A stretch of 64,000 bases of DNA from Diploptera punctata (taxonomy: Eukaryota > Arthropoda > Insecta > Blattodea > Blaberidae), in NCBI GenBank assembly GCA_030220185.1, contig JASPKZ010003424.1:310001-374000 (forward strand), in the 5' to 3' direction. The notes beneath the pieces are model-generated. The model had not been told where the DNA came from and did not search any database. It worked only from the letters and a program-made list of their open reading frames with translations. Position numbers and translations under genes: made by a program. Positions within the stretch are counted from its first letter, which is position 1. Each line of letters opens with the position of its first letter. This document shows positions 21,090 to 32,586 of this stretch, one piece after another.

Positions 21090-21715
21090 TATTGGGTCCA
21101 ATTGTGTATTCAAATCATCCAGGGACACACTCAAACATATACACAAAATTTCATCAAAATCGGTCCAGACGTTCAGGCAGTTTTTAATTTCGGATTTCAA
21201 TTAAACTTTCACTTCTAATTCTCTAATTTCGCTCACTTTTGGATAACATCTACCGCGGTTTATTTTTGTACGATATACTGAGTTTCGTTGTGAAACATCG
21301 AAAATTGTGGCCGCTAGAGCGATTTTTAAATTTTAACTTCATGTGAACCCCTACATCAATGGTTTTAGAGGGTCCAGTTGTGAATCTAAAACATCCAGAG
21401 ACCGACTCAAATACAAAAATGTTCATTAAAATCGGAGCAGTCGTTTAGGCAGTTTTTAATTTCGTATTTCAAGTAAACTTCCACTTCTAATTGTCGGATT
21501 TCGCTCATTTTTGGATAGTACGTACCTCGGTTTATTTATTAGGATATTCCTAATTTTGTTGTCAAACATCAAAAATTGCGATCGCTGAAGCGATTTTTAA
21601 ATTTTCGGTTCAGGTGAACTCCTAAAACGAATGATTTTAGAACATAAAAAATAACGGCTTAAACACTGTATATTCAAATATTCACGAAGATCGGTTGGAC
21701 GGTTTAGAAGTCTAT
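21090..21715. repeat. diverged ~272-bp tandem repeat, 2.3 copies
   Basis: Copy 1 from about 21090, copy 2 from about 21363, a partial third from about 21640. Shared blocks include AAAATCGG-CCAG-CGTT-AGGC, AGTTTTTAATTTCG, TTTCGCTCA-TTTTGGATA and AGCGATTTTTAAATTTT. Satellite-like and much more diverged than the neighbouring tRNA-like array. Confidence 0.75.
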
Positions 21716-21809
21716 AAAGGAAAATTTCTTCGCTATTTTTAACATGTGCCGGTCTGAACTAGTTCTTAAAAACTAATCAAAGTTTATTAATTTAACTTCA
21801 TTGTTAGCC

Positions 21810-22118
21810 GAATGATAATGCAAGATGCCTTGCCGCAGAACTACGGGACTTAGCAAAGAACATTTCTCATGGAACATAGGCCAGTATTGGACCGGTGCCC
21901 ACCCAGCATCGTGAGAAATTTGGGTAGCTACAATAAGTAGCGACTCCAGATAGAGAAAAACCAGCTGTAACTGCTGGGGGACCCGACATGCTGACCACAT
22001 GTCATCCCTACACTGGTTGGATTATCTTGTACCTTTGTCATTAACACATGTTGATGTGAGCAAGCAGCCGGCGGGCAAGCCAAGGGGCCTTCTAGCCTGT
22101 CGCGCCATGGATTTTTCT
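21810..22118 (+). repeat. SINE-4 copy, head degraded
   Basis: AAGATGCCTTGCCGCAG, then GGGTAGCTACAATAAGTAGC, GACCCGACATGCTGACCAC and TCGCGCCATGG, as in 10955-11230. B box region is lost. Confidence 0.75.
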
Positions 22119-22119
22119 T

Positions 22120-23130
22120 TCTTAAATCCATGCTTGTGTTACACGATAATAATAATAATAATAATCTAAATCTAAAACGGGTTTAACAACGTAGACGCAT
22201 CATTCGGTGTCCTATACTCTTTGCGATAAATATTGAATAATAGCGTAATATTGTTATATGGTAATTTACATTGAACGTACTATCATAATTTGCGCTGTAG
22301 TGGTTAATCTTTTATCTACCTAGAAGAGGTCGAAGTATCTCTTCCAAGATGAAGGGGAACAAATTTATGTTTGTTTCATTCGTTTTTATTTTCTTTGAGG
22401 TTAGTAATTTCTTGGCAAGTTGGATAATTTTATGTTACGCTATTTACAGTAATAATACATGTTTGTTTCCTTTGATGAAGTAGATTTCCAAAGAGAAAAA
22501 AAAACTTTTTCAGTTCCAAAGTTATTAGTTTGTAAGCATATATCAACTTTCTGGATGTAACCCCATTACTATACATTCCTAAGTAATGACAGAACGGAAA
22601 AAAGAATCATGTCTAGTTTTAATACAGAGTCTTCTTCACTCAACATTTCATGCCATTTATAATAATGCATTTTACCGGTAAGTTTAAGTTACATGTTGAG
22701 GCTATGAAAATTGAATAGATGCAGAATGAAAAAGTGCTGGACAAATTCTTCATCTCGACATTCGATACAATTATTTTTTTATTTAAGAAAATTTCCTACT
22801 ACTTTTAATTTCAAAGTATTAAAATGTACTTTAGCAGAATATTATTTTTTTAAAAGTGGTATCGAACTTGTGATCTTACATAAGCAAAATCTAGTTGTTT
22901 AACTTAACTAAATTCCTGTACTATCTCTAATTATGTGTATAATCGTATTCAGTTGCACAATGTTGACACATGGTACCAGTTTTTATATCTCCAACTTAAA
23001 AATTAACTTAATAAAGAACTGCTGTCCATAGATCAAAGATTTGCATAATTTTATATAGATAAGCTCGTGTTTGTATACTTTCTGAGAGTTTTTCTTCGCA
23101 CTGTTGCGCGCACACACGCGCACACCCACA
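22120..23130. other. no recognisable feature
   Basis: AT-rich. Only a short AAT tract near 22146-22165. Confidence 0.5.
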
Positions 23131-23149
23131 CACCCATTATGCATTTACA

Positions 23150-23218
23150 TATATATATATATATACATACATACATACATACATACATACATACATACAT
23201 ACATACATACATACATAC
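23150..23218. repeat. (TA)n then (CATA)n microsatellite
   Basis: TA tract followed by about 13 CATA units, with a CA-rich tract just upstream. Confidence 0.95.
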
Positions 23219-23634
23219 CAGCTTCGCACAAAAATATAAGTATATCCCAGCATAAAAAAAGGAAATTTTGATTAATCTAAACTAGTATACATATTTACAG
23301 TTTTATAATGGAGCAAGTTTGTGAATAAACGGATTAAAAACATAGATACATACACTATATACAGAGCGGAACAGAATTATGTTCACAGGTTTTTCAGCGA
23401 TGTCATTTAAGTGTTTTGATTTAGGGAATCCATATTATCCGATGATTTATTACAGAGTAATGTTCTCAATGTGTTAGATATGTAGCATGCCCTCTGGACA
23501 GCGATAGGATGGGATCTGATCGATTACAGAGAGAAATTAAAAAATAATAAAGTGATTAATTTTTACTGAATTACGAAATCATAATTATTACAAGCGAAAT
23601 AATTCGTGGTAATGAAATTACAATTAAGCACAAA

Positions 23635-23755
23635 AAATAATCCCAGCCATTTGGTCGCTTCAGGATTTTGAACCCAGGCCGTACCATCACTACCGACCGT
23701 TTGATTCAATTCGTTCAGTCCGCCTTGTTCTTGGCATGTCTCCGTCAGACTCACT
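23635..23755 (-). repeat. tRNA-like SINE fragment
   Basis: Complement has ACTGAACGAATTGAATCAA and a B-box-like GCCTGGGTTCAAAATCC. Single copy; weak. Confidence 0.35.
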
Positions 23756-23759
23756 CCAA

Positions 23760-25045
23760 AACAACGAATATTCCATTTTGACTGTTTTAGCTTAACTGAA
23801 TTTGTCGGGATGTCTAATGGAAAGCCCCAGCCAAAGTCAGGAATGTGTAACTCAACATAAAATGGTTCTAATTTATTCGCTCATTTTCTCTTGTCTGCCA
23901 AAAAATAACAGTTTACTGTACTATAGTAAAATTAACTTCAAATCCTTTTTCTTTTATATATAAGCTAAATCACAAAACACACAAGCAGATTTAAAACTGG
24001 TGAAATGAAGTTCACGAAAAGAATACCCGGGTAACAAAATTAGAAAACAAAACAATTGGATATCCTACAATAACTTCAAATCTCTACTGTTATGACCATG
24101 TATGCATATAATAGGAGTAATATACAGCAAAATATTCAACGCGTGGATCGAACCCGTATCTCTTCTCAGATTTTAAATTATCTCAGAGGAAATATATCTT
24201 TAGGAAGACTATTTAAAATATGGGATAAGATCGTATTAATTTACCGAACATAATATTTGACAGGAAGATGTTGATAGTCATTATGTAGATTCGAGGTTTT
24301 TAGCGTAGGACTGAAGATTTAATTTAACTATTTATTACAAATTTTAAAACAAATTCTTGTCATATTTTAATTCATATCGTCTGGCCATTTCACGCGAAGC
24401 CTAATTAAAAAATAATCCAAAGTCATAATATTTCAGTGTTATATAAGTGTAGATGAATTATGGAAAATAACCGCAATTATTTAGCAACACAACAAACGTA
24501 ATATAGCTGATAACATGCTTAACAGCCCGTAAAGATGGTAGGTAGGCGTACAAAAACAAAGGAGAGTGAGTGTAAGGTTGTATACAAGGCGGTGACAGTG
24601 TGGATTCTGTCTGGAGCCTGATCAGCTGATACAGTTGAGTTTACTGACTTTTCGATCACGTGACTGGTTTTTACCGTACATCGCTTTTGCTATTCGAGTT
24701 AACCTGTGGGAAGTGTCGATGTTTGCAGTATACCACATGGTTTCAATGAGGCAGGCCATTTGTTTATTGTGATGTGTAGCAAGTTTTATTTGTGACATAC
24801 AGTGTTGTGTGCTTTTCTATTTATGCAAGTTTGTTATTTATAACATTATCATGGCTCTCGCGCCATTCAATCTACACAATTGTGTACATTCCAGTTTTCA
24901 GTTAAAATTTAAACGAAATTAAAACAAGGTAACTACAAGCACACCAGTTATTTTACTGACTTTTTAGCATTTATACTCAGGGGTGGATTTTTTTTCATTC
25001 ATTCATGTCTAGACTGGCCCATGACCTTACTGCCTTCTTTAAAAT
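23760..25045. other. no recognisable feature
   Basis: Low-copy-looking sequence within this window. 24540-24780 is less AT-rich than its surroundings, but shows no convincing exon, splice or repeat structure. Confidence 0.45.
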
Positions 25046-25049
25046 TATT

Positions 25050-25292
25050 ATCACGAACTTTCATAGTGGTCCCAGTGGATTACCGCTTACAATGATCGCC
25101 TCTGGTTCAAAATTCGCACTCGGTCGGGGCCGGTGGAATTTTTTAGGGCGTAAAAATCCTGAGCATGGGTTCCTTCGGATGAGAACCGTTCGGTCTCGTG
25201 TCGTAGATTTACGGCATGCAAAATAAACTCATATCCAGAACAAAGAGGCATCTTATCAAAATTTGTAGGCCCTTTCAGGGTCCAACATTTTC
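25050..25292 (+). repeat. SINE-3 copy
   Basis: Degraded head near 25075-25135 (CGCACTCGGTCGGGGCCGG), then GGGCGTAAAAATCCTGAGCA and ATAAACTCATATCCAG, matching 1545-1785. Confidence 0.6.
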
Positions 25293-25424
25293 AGGTTCTA
25301 CAGTGAGTTAAAGGGTTTAAAAAACACAAATAACATAACAAATTTACCTGAAGTTAAAGTCGGTCGGAGTATATGGCTTAACCACCCTTTTCCCTCTTGC
25401 CTTCAGCTAAGAATCGTCGAACCT

Positions 25425-26645
25425 TTCTTCTTCTTCTTCGGCTTTCCCCCACTTATAGGTTTGCCGTCTTCAGTTTCCATTAACTCTATCATTCCAATCT
25501 CCAAATTACTATCATCCATTATAGTTATGACGTAGGTTTTCCATTTCCATCTTGGTCTGCCACGTTTATTTCTTCCAGGGGGTGACCATTGGTATATATT
25601 TTTTGGCCATCTTTCATTTTCCATTCTTTGTACATGGTCATAACATTTAAGCGTTTGATTTTCAATCCTATTAACAACAGTTGTGGTGACATTCATTTCT
25701 CTCCAAAGGAATTCACTTCTTATTTTATCCTGTCTTGTTGTTTGGAGGCTTCTTCTAAAATAATCAAATTCAACTGTTCTAATTTTATTCTTTTGTAATT
25801 CCGTCAGAGACCAAGTTTCACTTCCATATGACAAAATATTCTGTATTATGCTCTTATAAATTTTCATTTTAGTTTCCTTTGTAATATTTTTATTCCAAAT
25901 TATTCCATGTAATGTCTTAGTTGCATTTTTTGCCGTTGCAATTTTAGTCTGTACATCTCTCTCACAGGTACCTAAACTTGTAATTATTGACCCAAGATAT
26001 TTAAAAAATTCACACTTTTTTATTTTCCCTGTTTCAAGTATGAGGTCATACACATCCTTTCCCAAACACATATATTCTGTTTTATGTAAATTTATATTCA
26101 ACAATGAATGCAGTACTTTTCCTCCTATAGGAATACCCATTTCATAACATTTTTTTATACCACAAGTTAAGAGCCTGGTCTAAATAAATGTTAAAAAGAA
26201 TTGGTGATAATTTGCATCCCTGCTTAAGGCCTTTATTCACTGTGAATTCCTCTGTTAAAGTATTCTGTATTTTTACCTTAGCTTTTGTATTACTATAGAT
26301 CCTCCTAACAATATTAATCCATTTATCACAGATATTCAGATTTCTCATTGCCGTCCATAACAATTGTCGAGGTACACTATCATATGCCATCTCTAAATCA
26401 ATAAAGGTCATACGCAGTTCTTTATTTTTTGCTAGGGTTTTCTCTTGTAATTGTCTAATACAGAAAATATTATCAATACATGATCTTCCACTCCGGAATC
26501 CCCACATTGTTCTTCTCTTAAGTTATCTTTTATCTCCTTGAGTTTAAAATTTATAATTTTACTAAAAATCCTAGCTGTAGAAGGTAAAACGCTTATACCT
26601 CTATAATTGGAACACAGTTTTATCACCTTTTTTAAAAATAGGAAC
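25425..26645 (-). pseudogene. RTE-like LINE, catalytic core deleted
   Basis: From the 5' side: NYRGISVLPSTARIFSKII, then GFRSGRSCIDNIF, TFIDLEMAYDSVPRQLLW and GLKQGCKLSPILFN in one or two frames, then a jump directly to LLNINLHKTEYMCLGKDVYD and FEFFKYLGSIIT-like thumb, LSYGSETWSLTE, and W-PKNIYQWSPPGRNKRGRP at the end, closing in (GAA)n at 25427-25441. The segment that should carry the YADD catalytic box is missing between about 26110 and 26160, and a frame change lies near 26505. Its 3' end is nearly identical to 10614-10802, so both come from one family. Not functional. Confidence 0.88.
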
Positions 26646-26944
26646 CTTTAATCCTTATATTCACGTCACCATGGATCTTTAAGTTTTTTATTAAGAATTG
26701 TATACGGTACACTTGAAAAGCTCCAATCCGATAGTAGACATGGATGAATGGAGATTTTTCAATACTTTTTATCATGCCTGAACTCATTCTGGCACCGACT
26801 GTGCCTCCTGTAAAATGAGTATTTAGATGTTTTCTTAGAGTAACATTCGGTGAGAGGAAAGGGGCTAGTCACCTTCCTCTTTTTCATGTCTGAAAAATAT
26901 GTAGATTTTTACGTTCTCATCCCTTAGTGGCCTTCATGCCCTGT

Positions 26945-27035
26945 AAAAGGAACATCTTTTTTTTTTTGGAATGGAAAAATCCAAGAGACAATTCCGGAGT
27001 CTGAAAATTGTCGGTCTCGTACTCCCATCACAGGC
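26945..27035 (+). repeat. SINE-2/3 body fragment
   Basis: GGAATGGAAAAATCCAAGAG and GGAGTCTGAAAATTGTCGG echo the SINE-2 body after its head. Confidence 0.4.
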
Positions 27036-27074
27036 CGTTAGAAGGTTAAGGATTCCACATTTGTAGATAATCGA

Positions 27075-27185
27075 CTAAAAAATATCACCCACTGCATGAC
27101 GGCCGCCTTTACCCCAGAACATAATTCTGATTCTCATTGTAGTTAGAACCTAGAGGTGAGACGACCGACCCCATAACAGAATGTT
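27075..27185 (-). repeat. SINE-5 fragment
   Basis: GCATGACGGCCGCCTTTACC and CCCAGAAC match the complement of the SINE-5 body as at 53650-53700. Confidence 0.55.
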
Positions 27186-27544
27186 TAGGCGCGTTTAAAA
27201 ATCTGAGGTGTCATGTAGAGAAATCGAAAACTACAAATTTTAGTATCGAATCCATTGCTTTCGGGATCACTAAGATGATTGGTGACAAGAAGATGGTGAT
27301 TAATAAATACCCGGCAACACCGGATGGTTAGAAAAGTTACTAAATATAACAAAACAATGTAACTGGAAACGTCCTTTATGGAAATATTACAGTAATAGGC
27401 TACTCGAGTTTTATCAGTGTAGTACTGTGTATTCAATCAAAATACAGTCAATATTTACAGTAATAATGTTTACTTTTCCTTTTTATCGCGATTCGTACCA
27501 TTTGAGCAATAATATATCATAATTCTGTTATTCACAGTAGAGAA

Positions 27545-27750
27545 GTTGGCTAAGACAATATGGTACGAGCGGGAACGTCGCGAGTTCGATCCTGATGTGC
27601 TCAGGATGGATGTTTAAACTGGAATAAACCTTCCGATGGTACCATAGTCCTGGGGTGTACTCAGTTTCCAACTGAAATAAGTACAGATCTAGATAGGGAT
27701 CTTGACGAATGGCCTTGATGATCATTCCAGTGGTAGAACCTACCAAGACT
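27545..27750 (+). repeat. SINE-5, degenerate
   Basis: B-box-like GCGAGTTCGATCCTGATG, then a body resembling AAACT-GACCCAAACC and the ATGAGTAC segment of SINE-5. Heavily mutated. Confidence 0.45.
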
Positions 27751-28224
27751 GCTGAGTATTGTAAATTCCCTGCCGGGCACGTGCTTAATACTTGTAAGTA
27801 TTACAGTCAGTAGTGAGAGGCGGGCGTGTTGTGATTACATTATAAACAGTAGTTCTTAATTATATTTTGTCGTTTTGTGTGATATGGATGTGTATTATTT
27901 AATACTTTTGAATTATATTGCTTTACTTAATATCTCCTACAGTTTCGAAGTTAAAAGGAAAAATACGTCATGGTCAAAATCTGGAGATTATTATGAATGC
28001 TCAAGATTACATGAAGGAGGAAGCAAAATAAAACTTTTTCTTAGTTGTTAACAATGCTTCATACAAATAAATAAAGCCCCAATATCAAATTCTTTTAAAA
28101 TATATGTAGGTTAATTAAACATATTTCTTTCCATGAAAATAACACTAACACAAAATAAAAATGGTTCAATTTTCATCAATAAACCAACACACAAAACTTA
28201 AATAATTGACACAACATTAGCCGA

Positions 28225-28560
28225 AAATCATTATGAAATTTAAGATTTCCACCTTACCGTCCCGATTTAAATCCCATTGAATTAATTTGAGTAGATGTAA
28301 AACAGTGGTTGGTAGTTAAAAGTCACTTTTAAAATTAAAAATGTTGAAACGCTCTATCGTTAAATATTTGAACAAATTGGTAAAAATGAATTAGAAAACG
28401 TATGCAATTAAGTGAATTTTACGAGAGAGATGGAATCATGGAAGAAAGAATTGAGTATATTATAATTGAAAACAATTGTGTGGAGTGTAACGATAAAGAG
28501 TGGTCATGAAATTTACCAAATGGAATACGAAGATAGCATATCAGGTGTTGAAGAGCTGAG
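28225..28560 (+). pseudogene. DDE transposase C-terminal remnant (IS630/Tc1-like)
   Basis: In shifting frames the strand reads PPYRPDLNPIELIW-DVKQW-like text at 28250-28310, VET-LYR, a GK-ELENVCN segment and ERDGIMEERIEYIIIENN-like residues at 28420-28470. The order P-SPDLNPIE-W followed by a charged tail fits the end of an IS630/Tc1-type transposase. Too degraded for a family call. Confidence 0.45.
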
Positions 28561-28634
28561 AGACTGTTTAAATTAAGTGTGACATTTATGCTTACTTAAA
28601 ACCTCAAAATACCACCACGGATAGAAAATCTATA

Positions 28635-28663
28635 CACTAGGTATAGATAATCTATACCTAGTG
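28635..28663. repeat. 29-bp perfect palindrome
   Basis: CACTAGGTATAGAT and its exact complement separated by one A. It lies just upstream of the frame at 28665. Confidence 0.85.
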
Positions 28664-28664
28664 A

Positions 28665-29036
28665 ATGTATCTCATCCATGACCGTATATTATTTAATAAT
28701 TATTCAGAAATTAAAAAAAAAAAGTCTAGCAGTTACTATGCTTTCACTAGTAGGGATGTTAACAATGACGTGTGGCCCTACTTACTATTGGCTGGTCAGT
28801 CATCTGGGGAGTGGGATCGCATCTTTGCTCCCTTTATACATTTCATTCGTCAGGATCCCTTGCTAGTTTTACAAATTCAAATGGAGGAGTATGTAAACAT
28901 GAAAATTGAACAGCTTGAAACAAAGTTAATTCAGTATGTGGCAGCAGCAGTTGTTAAGTCCACAACACAGTCCCAACATATGGAAAATATTGACACCGCT
29001 ATCAACTCGCATTACAAAAAAATAAAAAATAAATAA
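28665..29036 (+). CDS. unrecognised 123-codon open frame
   Basis: No family recognised. The product starts with a Lys/Ser-rich stretch, then DVWPYLLLAGQSSGEWDRIF and a predicted helical, charged C-terminal half (MEEYVNMKIEQLETKLIQYV...). It contains QDPLLVLQIQMEEY, which looks protein-like rather than simple-sequence. It may be a fragment of a mobile-element protein, since it sits between a transposase remnant and a mariner derivative. The start codon is uncertain, and it could be chance. Confidence 0.25.
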   Translation: MYLIHDRILFNNYSEIKKKKSSSYYAFTSRDVNNDVWPYLLLAGQSSGEWDRIFAPFIHFIRQDPLLVLQIQMEEYVNMKIEQLETKLIQYVAAAVVKSTTQSQHMENIDTAINSHYKKIKNK

Positions 29037-29180
29037 GTCTATCCAAATGGGCAAATTCGGCCCTTCCATGGATACACACGAAGGACGTCAAGGATGCCTT
29101 TGAACAAAAAAATTGAAAATTTATTCACACAATTCATTAACAAGATCAATACGTTACAACTTCCACTTACATAGAAGACA

Positions 29181-29909
29181 CAGGGTGACTTAGGAGGAAA
29201 GGTACATGCTTTGAGGGGTGATAGAACTGGTGATTGTGAGAAAAAAGACTTATAATATACATACGGACGTTCCTTAACCGTTTCAGGGCAATTTAATGAA
29301 AACAATGAGCAACCGGAAAAAGTGCAGGTGACAGTAAATCAAGATACTGTTATCTAAAGTTTTGTTTAATTGTGTATGTTTCCTCACAAAATATGTTCAA
29401 ACAAGCCACCGCCAACTTCAGTGCACTTTGCTGTTCTTGTAGTCAGCTGAGATACAATGGAATCATTGCTTGGCAATCGAGGTCACCCGATCTAACTCCA
29501 TTAGATTACTGTTTGTGGAGTTGGCTTAAGAGCGAAGTCTACAAGCACAGAGTGGACACAAGAGAGGAACTTCTCACTCGTATTTTACATGCTTGTGCTC
29601 AATTAAAGGAATTTAGGAATAAGCTCAAATCAGCAACAGAGCAGGCTGTCTACAAGAGCATCAAAATGCACTGAAGTTGGTAGTGGAGAGTTTGAGCATC
29701 TTTTGTGAGGAAACATACACAATTAAACAAAACTTAAGATAACAGTATCTTGATTTACTGTCACCTGCATTTTTCCGGTTCCTCGATGTTTTCATTAAAT
29801 TATCCTGAAACGGTTAAGAATAGGTCATATGTATATTAGAAGTTTTTTGCTCAGATTCACCAGTACTGTCACCTCTCAAAGCATGTACCTTTCCTCCTGA
29901 CTCACCCTG
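29181..29909. mobile_element. deletion derivative of a mariner-like element, long TIRs
   Basis: Left end CAGGGTGACTTAGGAGGAAA and right end (complement) CAGGGTGAGTCAGGAGGAAA begin inverted repeats of about 220 bp (29181-29403 and about 29688-29909) with small differences. TA follows the right end; the left flank reads CA, so the left TA is probably mutated. Only ~285 bp lie between the arms, holding the transposase 3' part. Inner material is lost, so it is non-autonomous. Confidence 0.8.
29372..29674 (+). pseudogene. mariner-like transposase C-terminal fragment
   Basis: Reads WQSRSPDLTPLDYCLWSWLK then SEVYKHRVDTREELLTRI. The SPDLTPLD block contains the third catalytic Asp of Tc1/mariner enzymes with the D-type ending. 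The first two catalytic Asp residues are absent, and the first ~30 residues are read from the inverted repeat. Compare the complete protein at 51978-53024, which ends with the same SPDLTPLDFFLWG pattern but is a different family. Confidence 0.75.
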
Positions 29910-29911
29910 TA

Positions 29912-30190
29912 TAAAACACATTTAAACACTATATTACACAGTACAACAAATAACACATTTAAATACTAACTCATAATTACAAAATAATTCCTAAATAATA
30001 ATTCTAAAAAAATAAACTACAAACACATTCCACTTACTACACACATACATAAATATCTAACAGCTTTCTTCTCGGTTTTTATCCCCCCCCCCGTGAATAA
30101 AATTCTTTAGAACTCAAATAAATCCTCAAAATCGATTCTCCTCCAAACTAAAATCCCTTGCTAGACCTATACGAAACATGCTCTGGAAGT
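29912..30190. other. no recognisable feature
   Basis: AT-rich with an eleven-C run near 30086. Confidence 0.4.
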
Positions 30191-30191
30191 A

Positions 30192-30330
30192 AAGTTAGCC
30201 ATCGTGCAGGGCTGACAATCCGGTTGATGTCTCATTTCGATTTTCTAGAAAGGTGGAACATTCATTCTCACTACCCCAAGGGCCTTCTAACGCCTGTAAT
30301 GAGATCAGTATATATTTTAATGTTGTTACT
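30192..30330 (+). repeat. SINE-5 tail fragment
   Basis: GTGCAGGGCTGACAA-CCGGTTG and CTACCCCAAGGGCCTTCT match the 3' half of 36052-36357. Confidence 0.6.
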
Positions 30331-30334
30331 GTAT

Positions 30335-30695
30335 GGGGATTGACTTTACTATATACTGTAGGTCTGCATAGCGAAGCAAAGTAGACATCATGTGAGTTAA
30401 AATTCACGTGACGATTTCCAAGTATTTATCTGTTTTGATTTTAATCAGGACTGTTGTTAGCAAATTCGAGGCCTTGCGAACGTTTACCTCAAGACCTTGA
30501 TATTTATCACGATTTCCGAGAACTGTACGGTTCAATTTTGGTATGTCTGTGCGAGTCTAGTTTCCATATAAGCGAATTCAACAAAATTTTAAACTTATTT
30601 CATTAATAGGATATCATATATTTATATGTATTTCTAATGAATTATGCATTTTATTTGTTTATTCATCTATTTTTTCAAGATAAGTCGATTTAACT
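30335..30695. other. no recognisable feature
   Basis: Nothing supported. Confidence 0.4.
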
Positions 30696-30700
30696 ATGAC

Positions 30701-30709
30701 AATAATAAC

Positions 30710-30760
<51 letters not shown>
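30701..30760. repeat. (AAT)n microsatellite
   Basis: About 20 units. Confidence 0.95.
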
Positions 30761-30887
30761 TGTATGTAAAATATATTAGCATGGTATGTCCGAAACCAGT
30801 AACAATAATTATGATAATAACAATGATAAAATTGATAATGATAAATATAGTCCCAACTCCTCTCAGAAAATGTTGAAATAAATATAT

Positions 30888-31193
30888 ACAAACTGTTATA
30901 TTGCATTTACTGTATGGATGCCAAAACATGTTATGTTATTTTAATAAAGGAGAAAAATTACGAGTGTTTAAGAATGAAGTCCTAAGGGAGAAGTTTGGGC
31001 CAGAGAGAGAGAGAGAGGAACAGATGAATCATAAAAAAAAAGACTACATAGTAGTGAGCTACATGAACTTCATGGGAAATCAGATATAATAAAAACAAAG
31101 TCTCGTGGACTGCGGTGGACAATATTACGTGGTACGATTGGGGAATGAATGAGCGGCATGAAAACGTCTTTTAGAAAACCAGAGGGATAGTGC
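30888..31193 (+). pseudogene. LINE-A fragment, plus copy of a head-to-head pair
   Basis: Reads LLYGCQNMLC, GEKLRVFKNEVLREKFGPE, then ELHGKSDIIKT-like and LRWTILRGT-like text to KPEG, matching residues of the LYGCETW...GKPEGKR segment of 62315-63439. Contains stops and a GA simple repeat inside the GPK-RDE region. Ends about 15 bp before an inverted copy starts. Confidence 0.75.
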
Positions 31194-31681
31194 TCTGTAG
31201 GTAGGTCATACATCCCTATCCTGAGTTAATATTTTCCATTCATTCCCTTGTTTAATGTTATTGTCCCACATTACTTTTTTTGGGCTACCTACTGGGAACT
31301 TTGATTTTGGTTTTCCTACAAGATGATTCCACTCTCCATTAGTGTCAAATATCCTGCCCAAAGAAACCTACGATATTGTTTTCATTACATCTGGTTTCTC
31401 ATAAACAATATGCAAGCATACTATTGTTTAGTTCTCTCCATTCACTTGTCTATCTTTGCACCAAACATTTTCTTGAACAATTTATTCTCAAATACTCGTG
31501 ATATTTTCTCCTGTCTTAAGTAATAGAACTTATTTTTCATTCATATAATTTGAAAAATCGTATTGTTATAATTTTGATTTGACATTTTTTTTTAGATAAG
31601 GTAGAATGACAGAGTCCTTGCAATGTATAATGCCGTAGCATCAGTTTCCAGAGTTGAGCCTATGTTTAATTTCGTTCTTTG

Positions 31682-31825
31682 TTCTTGTCTTTTAGTGATC
31701 GTCCAACATTCTGACCCATACGTCAATACAGGAACAGCCATTACTTTATAAAATTTCATTTTTGTATTTAAAATCCGCCACTTTTTCAAAATCTTCTTTA
31801 TTTGTTTATTGAGTGTCATTCCCAC
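31682..31825 (-). pseudogene. LINE-B piece inside LINE-A
   Basis: Reads KWRILNTKMKFYKVMAVPVL, TYGSECWTITKRQEQRTK, the LYGSE-W region of a different LINE family, with LINE-A sequence on both sides. Confidence 0.65.
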
Positions 31826-31959
31826 TTAATAATGTATTTCTATGTCAGATCACTACAATTTAGTTTTATTAATATTGACTTCCAGCCCCAGTTTTCTTTG
31901 TTTTATTTAAGAGAATGCACGTATTGGCTTTCAGTATTTCCACACTATCACTTAATAAA

Positions 31960-32062
31960 TATGAAATTATTGTATTGTCACGGGTCCTCTACAAGTATAC
32001 AAAGTTTCAAGTCGATCCAATGATTTTAAGTGGGTGAAAATCGCGTTGAAAGATTCCGTTAC

Positions 32063-32093
<31 letters not shown>

Positions 32094-32140
32094 CAGGTCA
32101 AGCTAATATAAAGTGTGTAAAAATAGGCTATTTCTTATGC
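31960..32140. mobile_element. nested insertion with (GATA)n
   Basis: The stretch with ACAAAGTTTCAAGTCGATCC and GTGGGTGAAAATCGCGTTG, followed by (GATA)n at 32065-32092, has no counterpart in intact LINE-A and breaks it. Tail plus simple repeat resembles LINE/Helitron 3' ends found in insects. Confidence 0.5.
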
Positions 32141-32281
32141 ATATATGTGAACCATTAAGCCCTCTTTATCCTCTAATGATTTCATTGCTTGCTACTAGGC
32201 CTATTAGTACAAAATTGAATAGAAGAGATGATGGAGCTTCTTGCTTTAACCTTTATGAATTTTGAAATTACATAGTTGATT

Positions 32282-32282
<1 letters not shown>

Positions 32283-32347
<65 letters not shown>
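32283..32347. repeat. (TC)n microsatellite
   Basis: About 32 CT units with one break. Confidence 0.95.
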
Positions 32348-32586
32348 ATTTTCCCTAGTTTAACTTCTTCCTTTGTAGATAGTTTTAGACGGCCTACGCC
32401 ACACTCTGGATCACATACATATTTTTTTATCACATAAGGGCATGGAGAACCTCCCCGGATGAGTGATCAGGAGAATGCTGGGTCACTTCCGAGACAACAC
32501 AAACATTTAAGACAAGGCAAACCATTCACTCACCTATCTATCTATCTACTGTCATTCACTCATGCATTCATATTAAATAAATCAAA

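Larger units (their letters stand above)
31208..32260 (-). pseudogene. LINE-A, minus copy, mosaic and interrupted
   Basis: The complement follows the LINE-A order backward from CATACATCCCTATCCTGAG (just after the stop codon region) to the ELKQGDALFHLLFN region near 32200-32260. Two foreign blocks interrupt it: a LINE-B piece at 31682-31825 and a retroposed tail with (GATA)n at about 31960-32140. Many stops. Confidence 0.7.

Noticed and set aside
28441..28560. Separate small gene
   Set aside because: Better read as the decayed C-terminus of an IS630/Tc1-type transposase starting near 28225.
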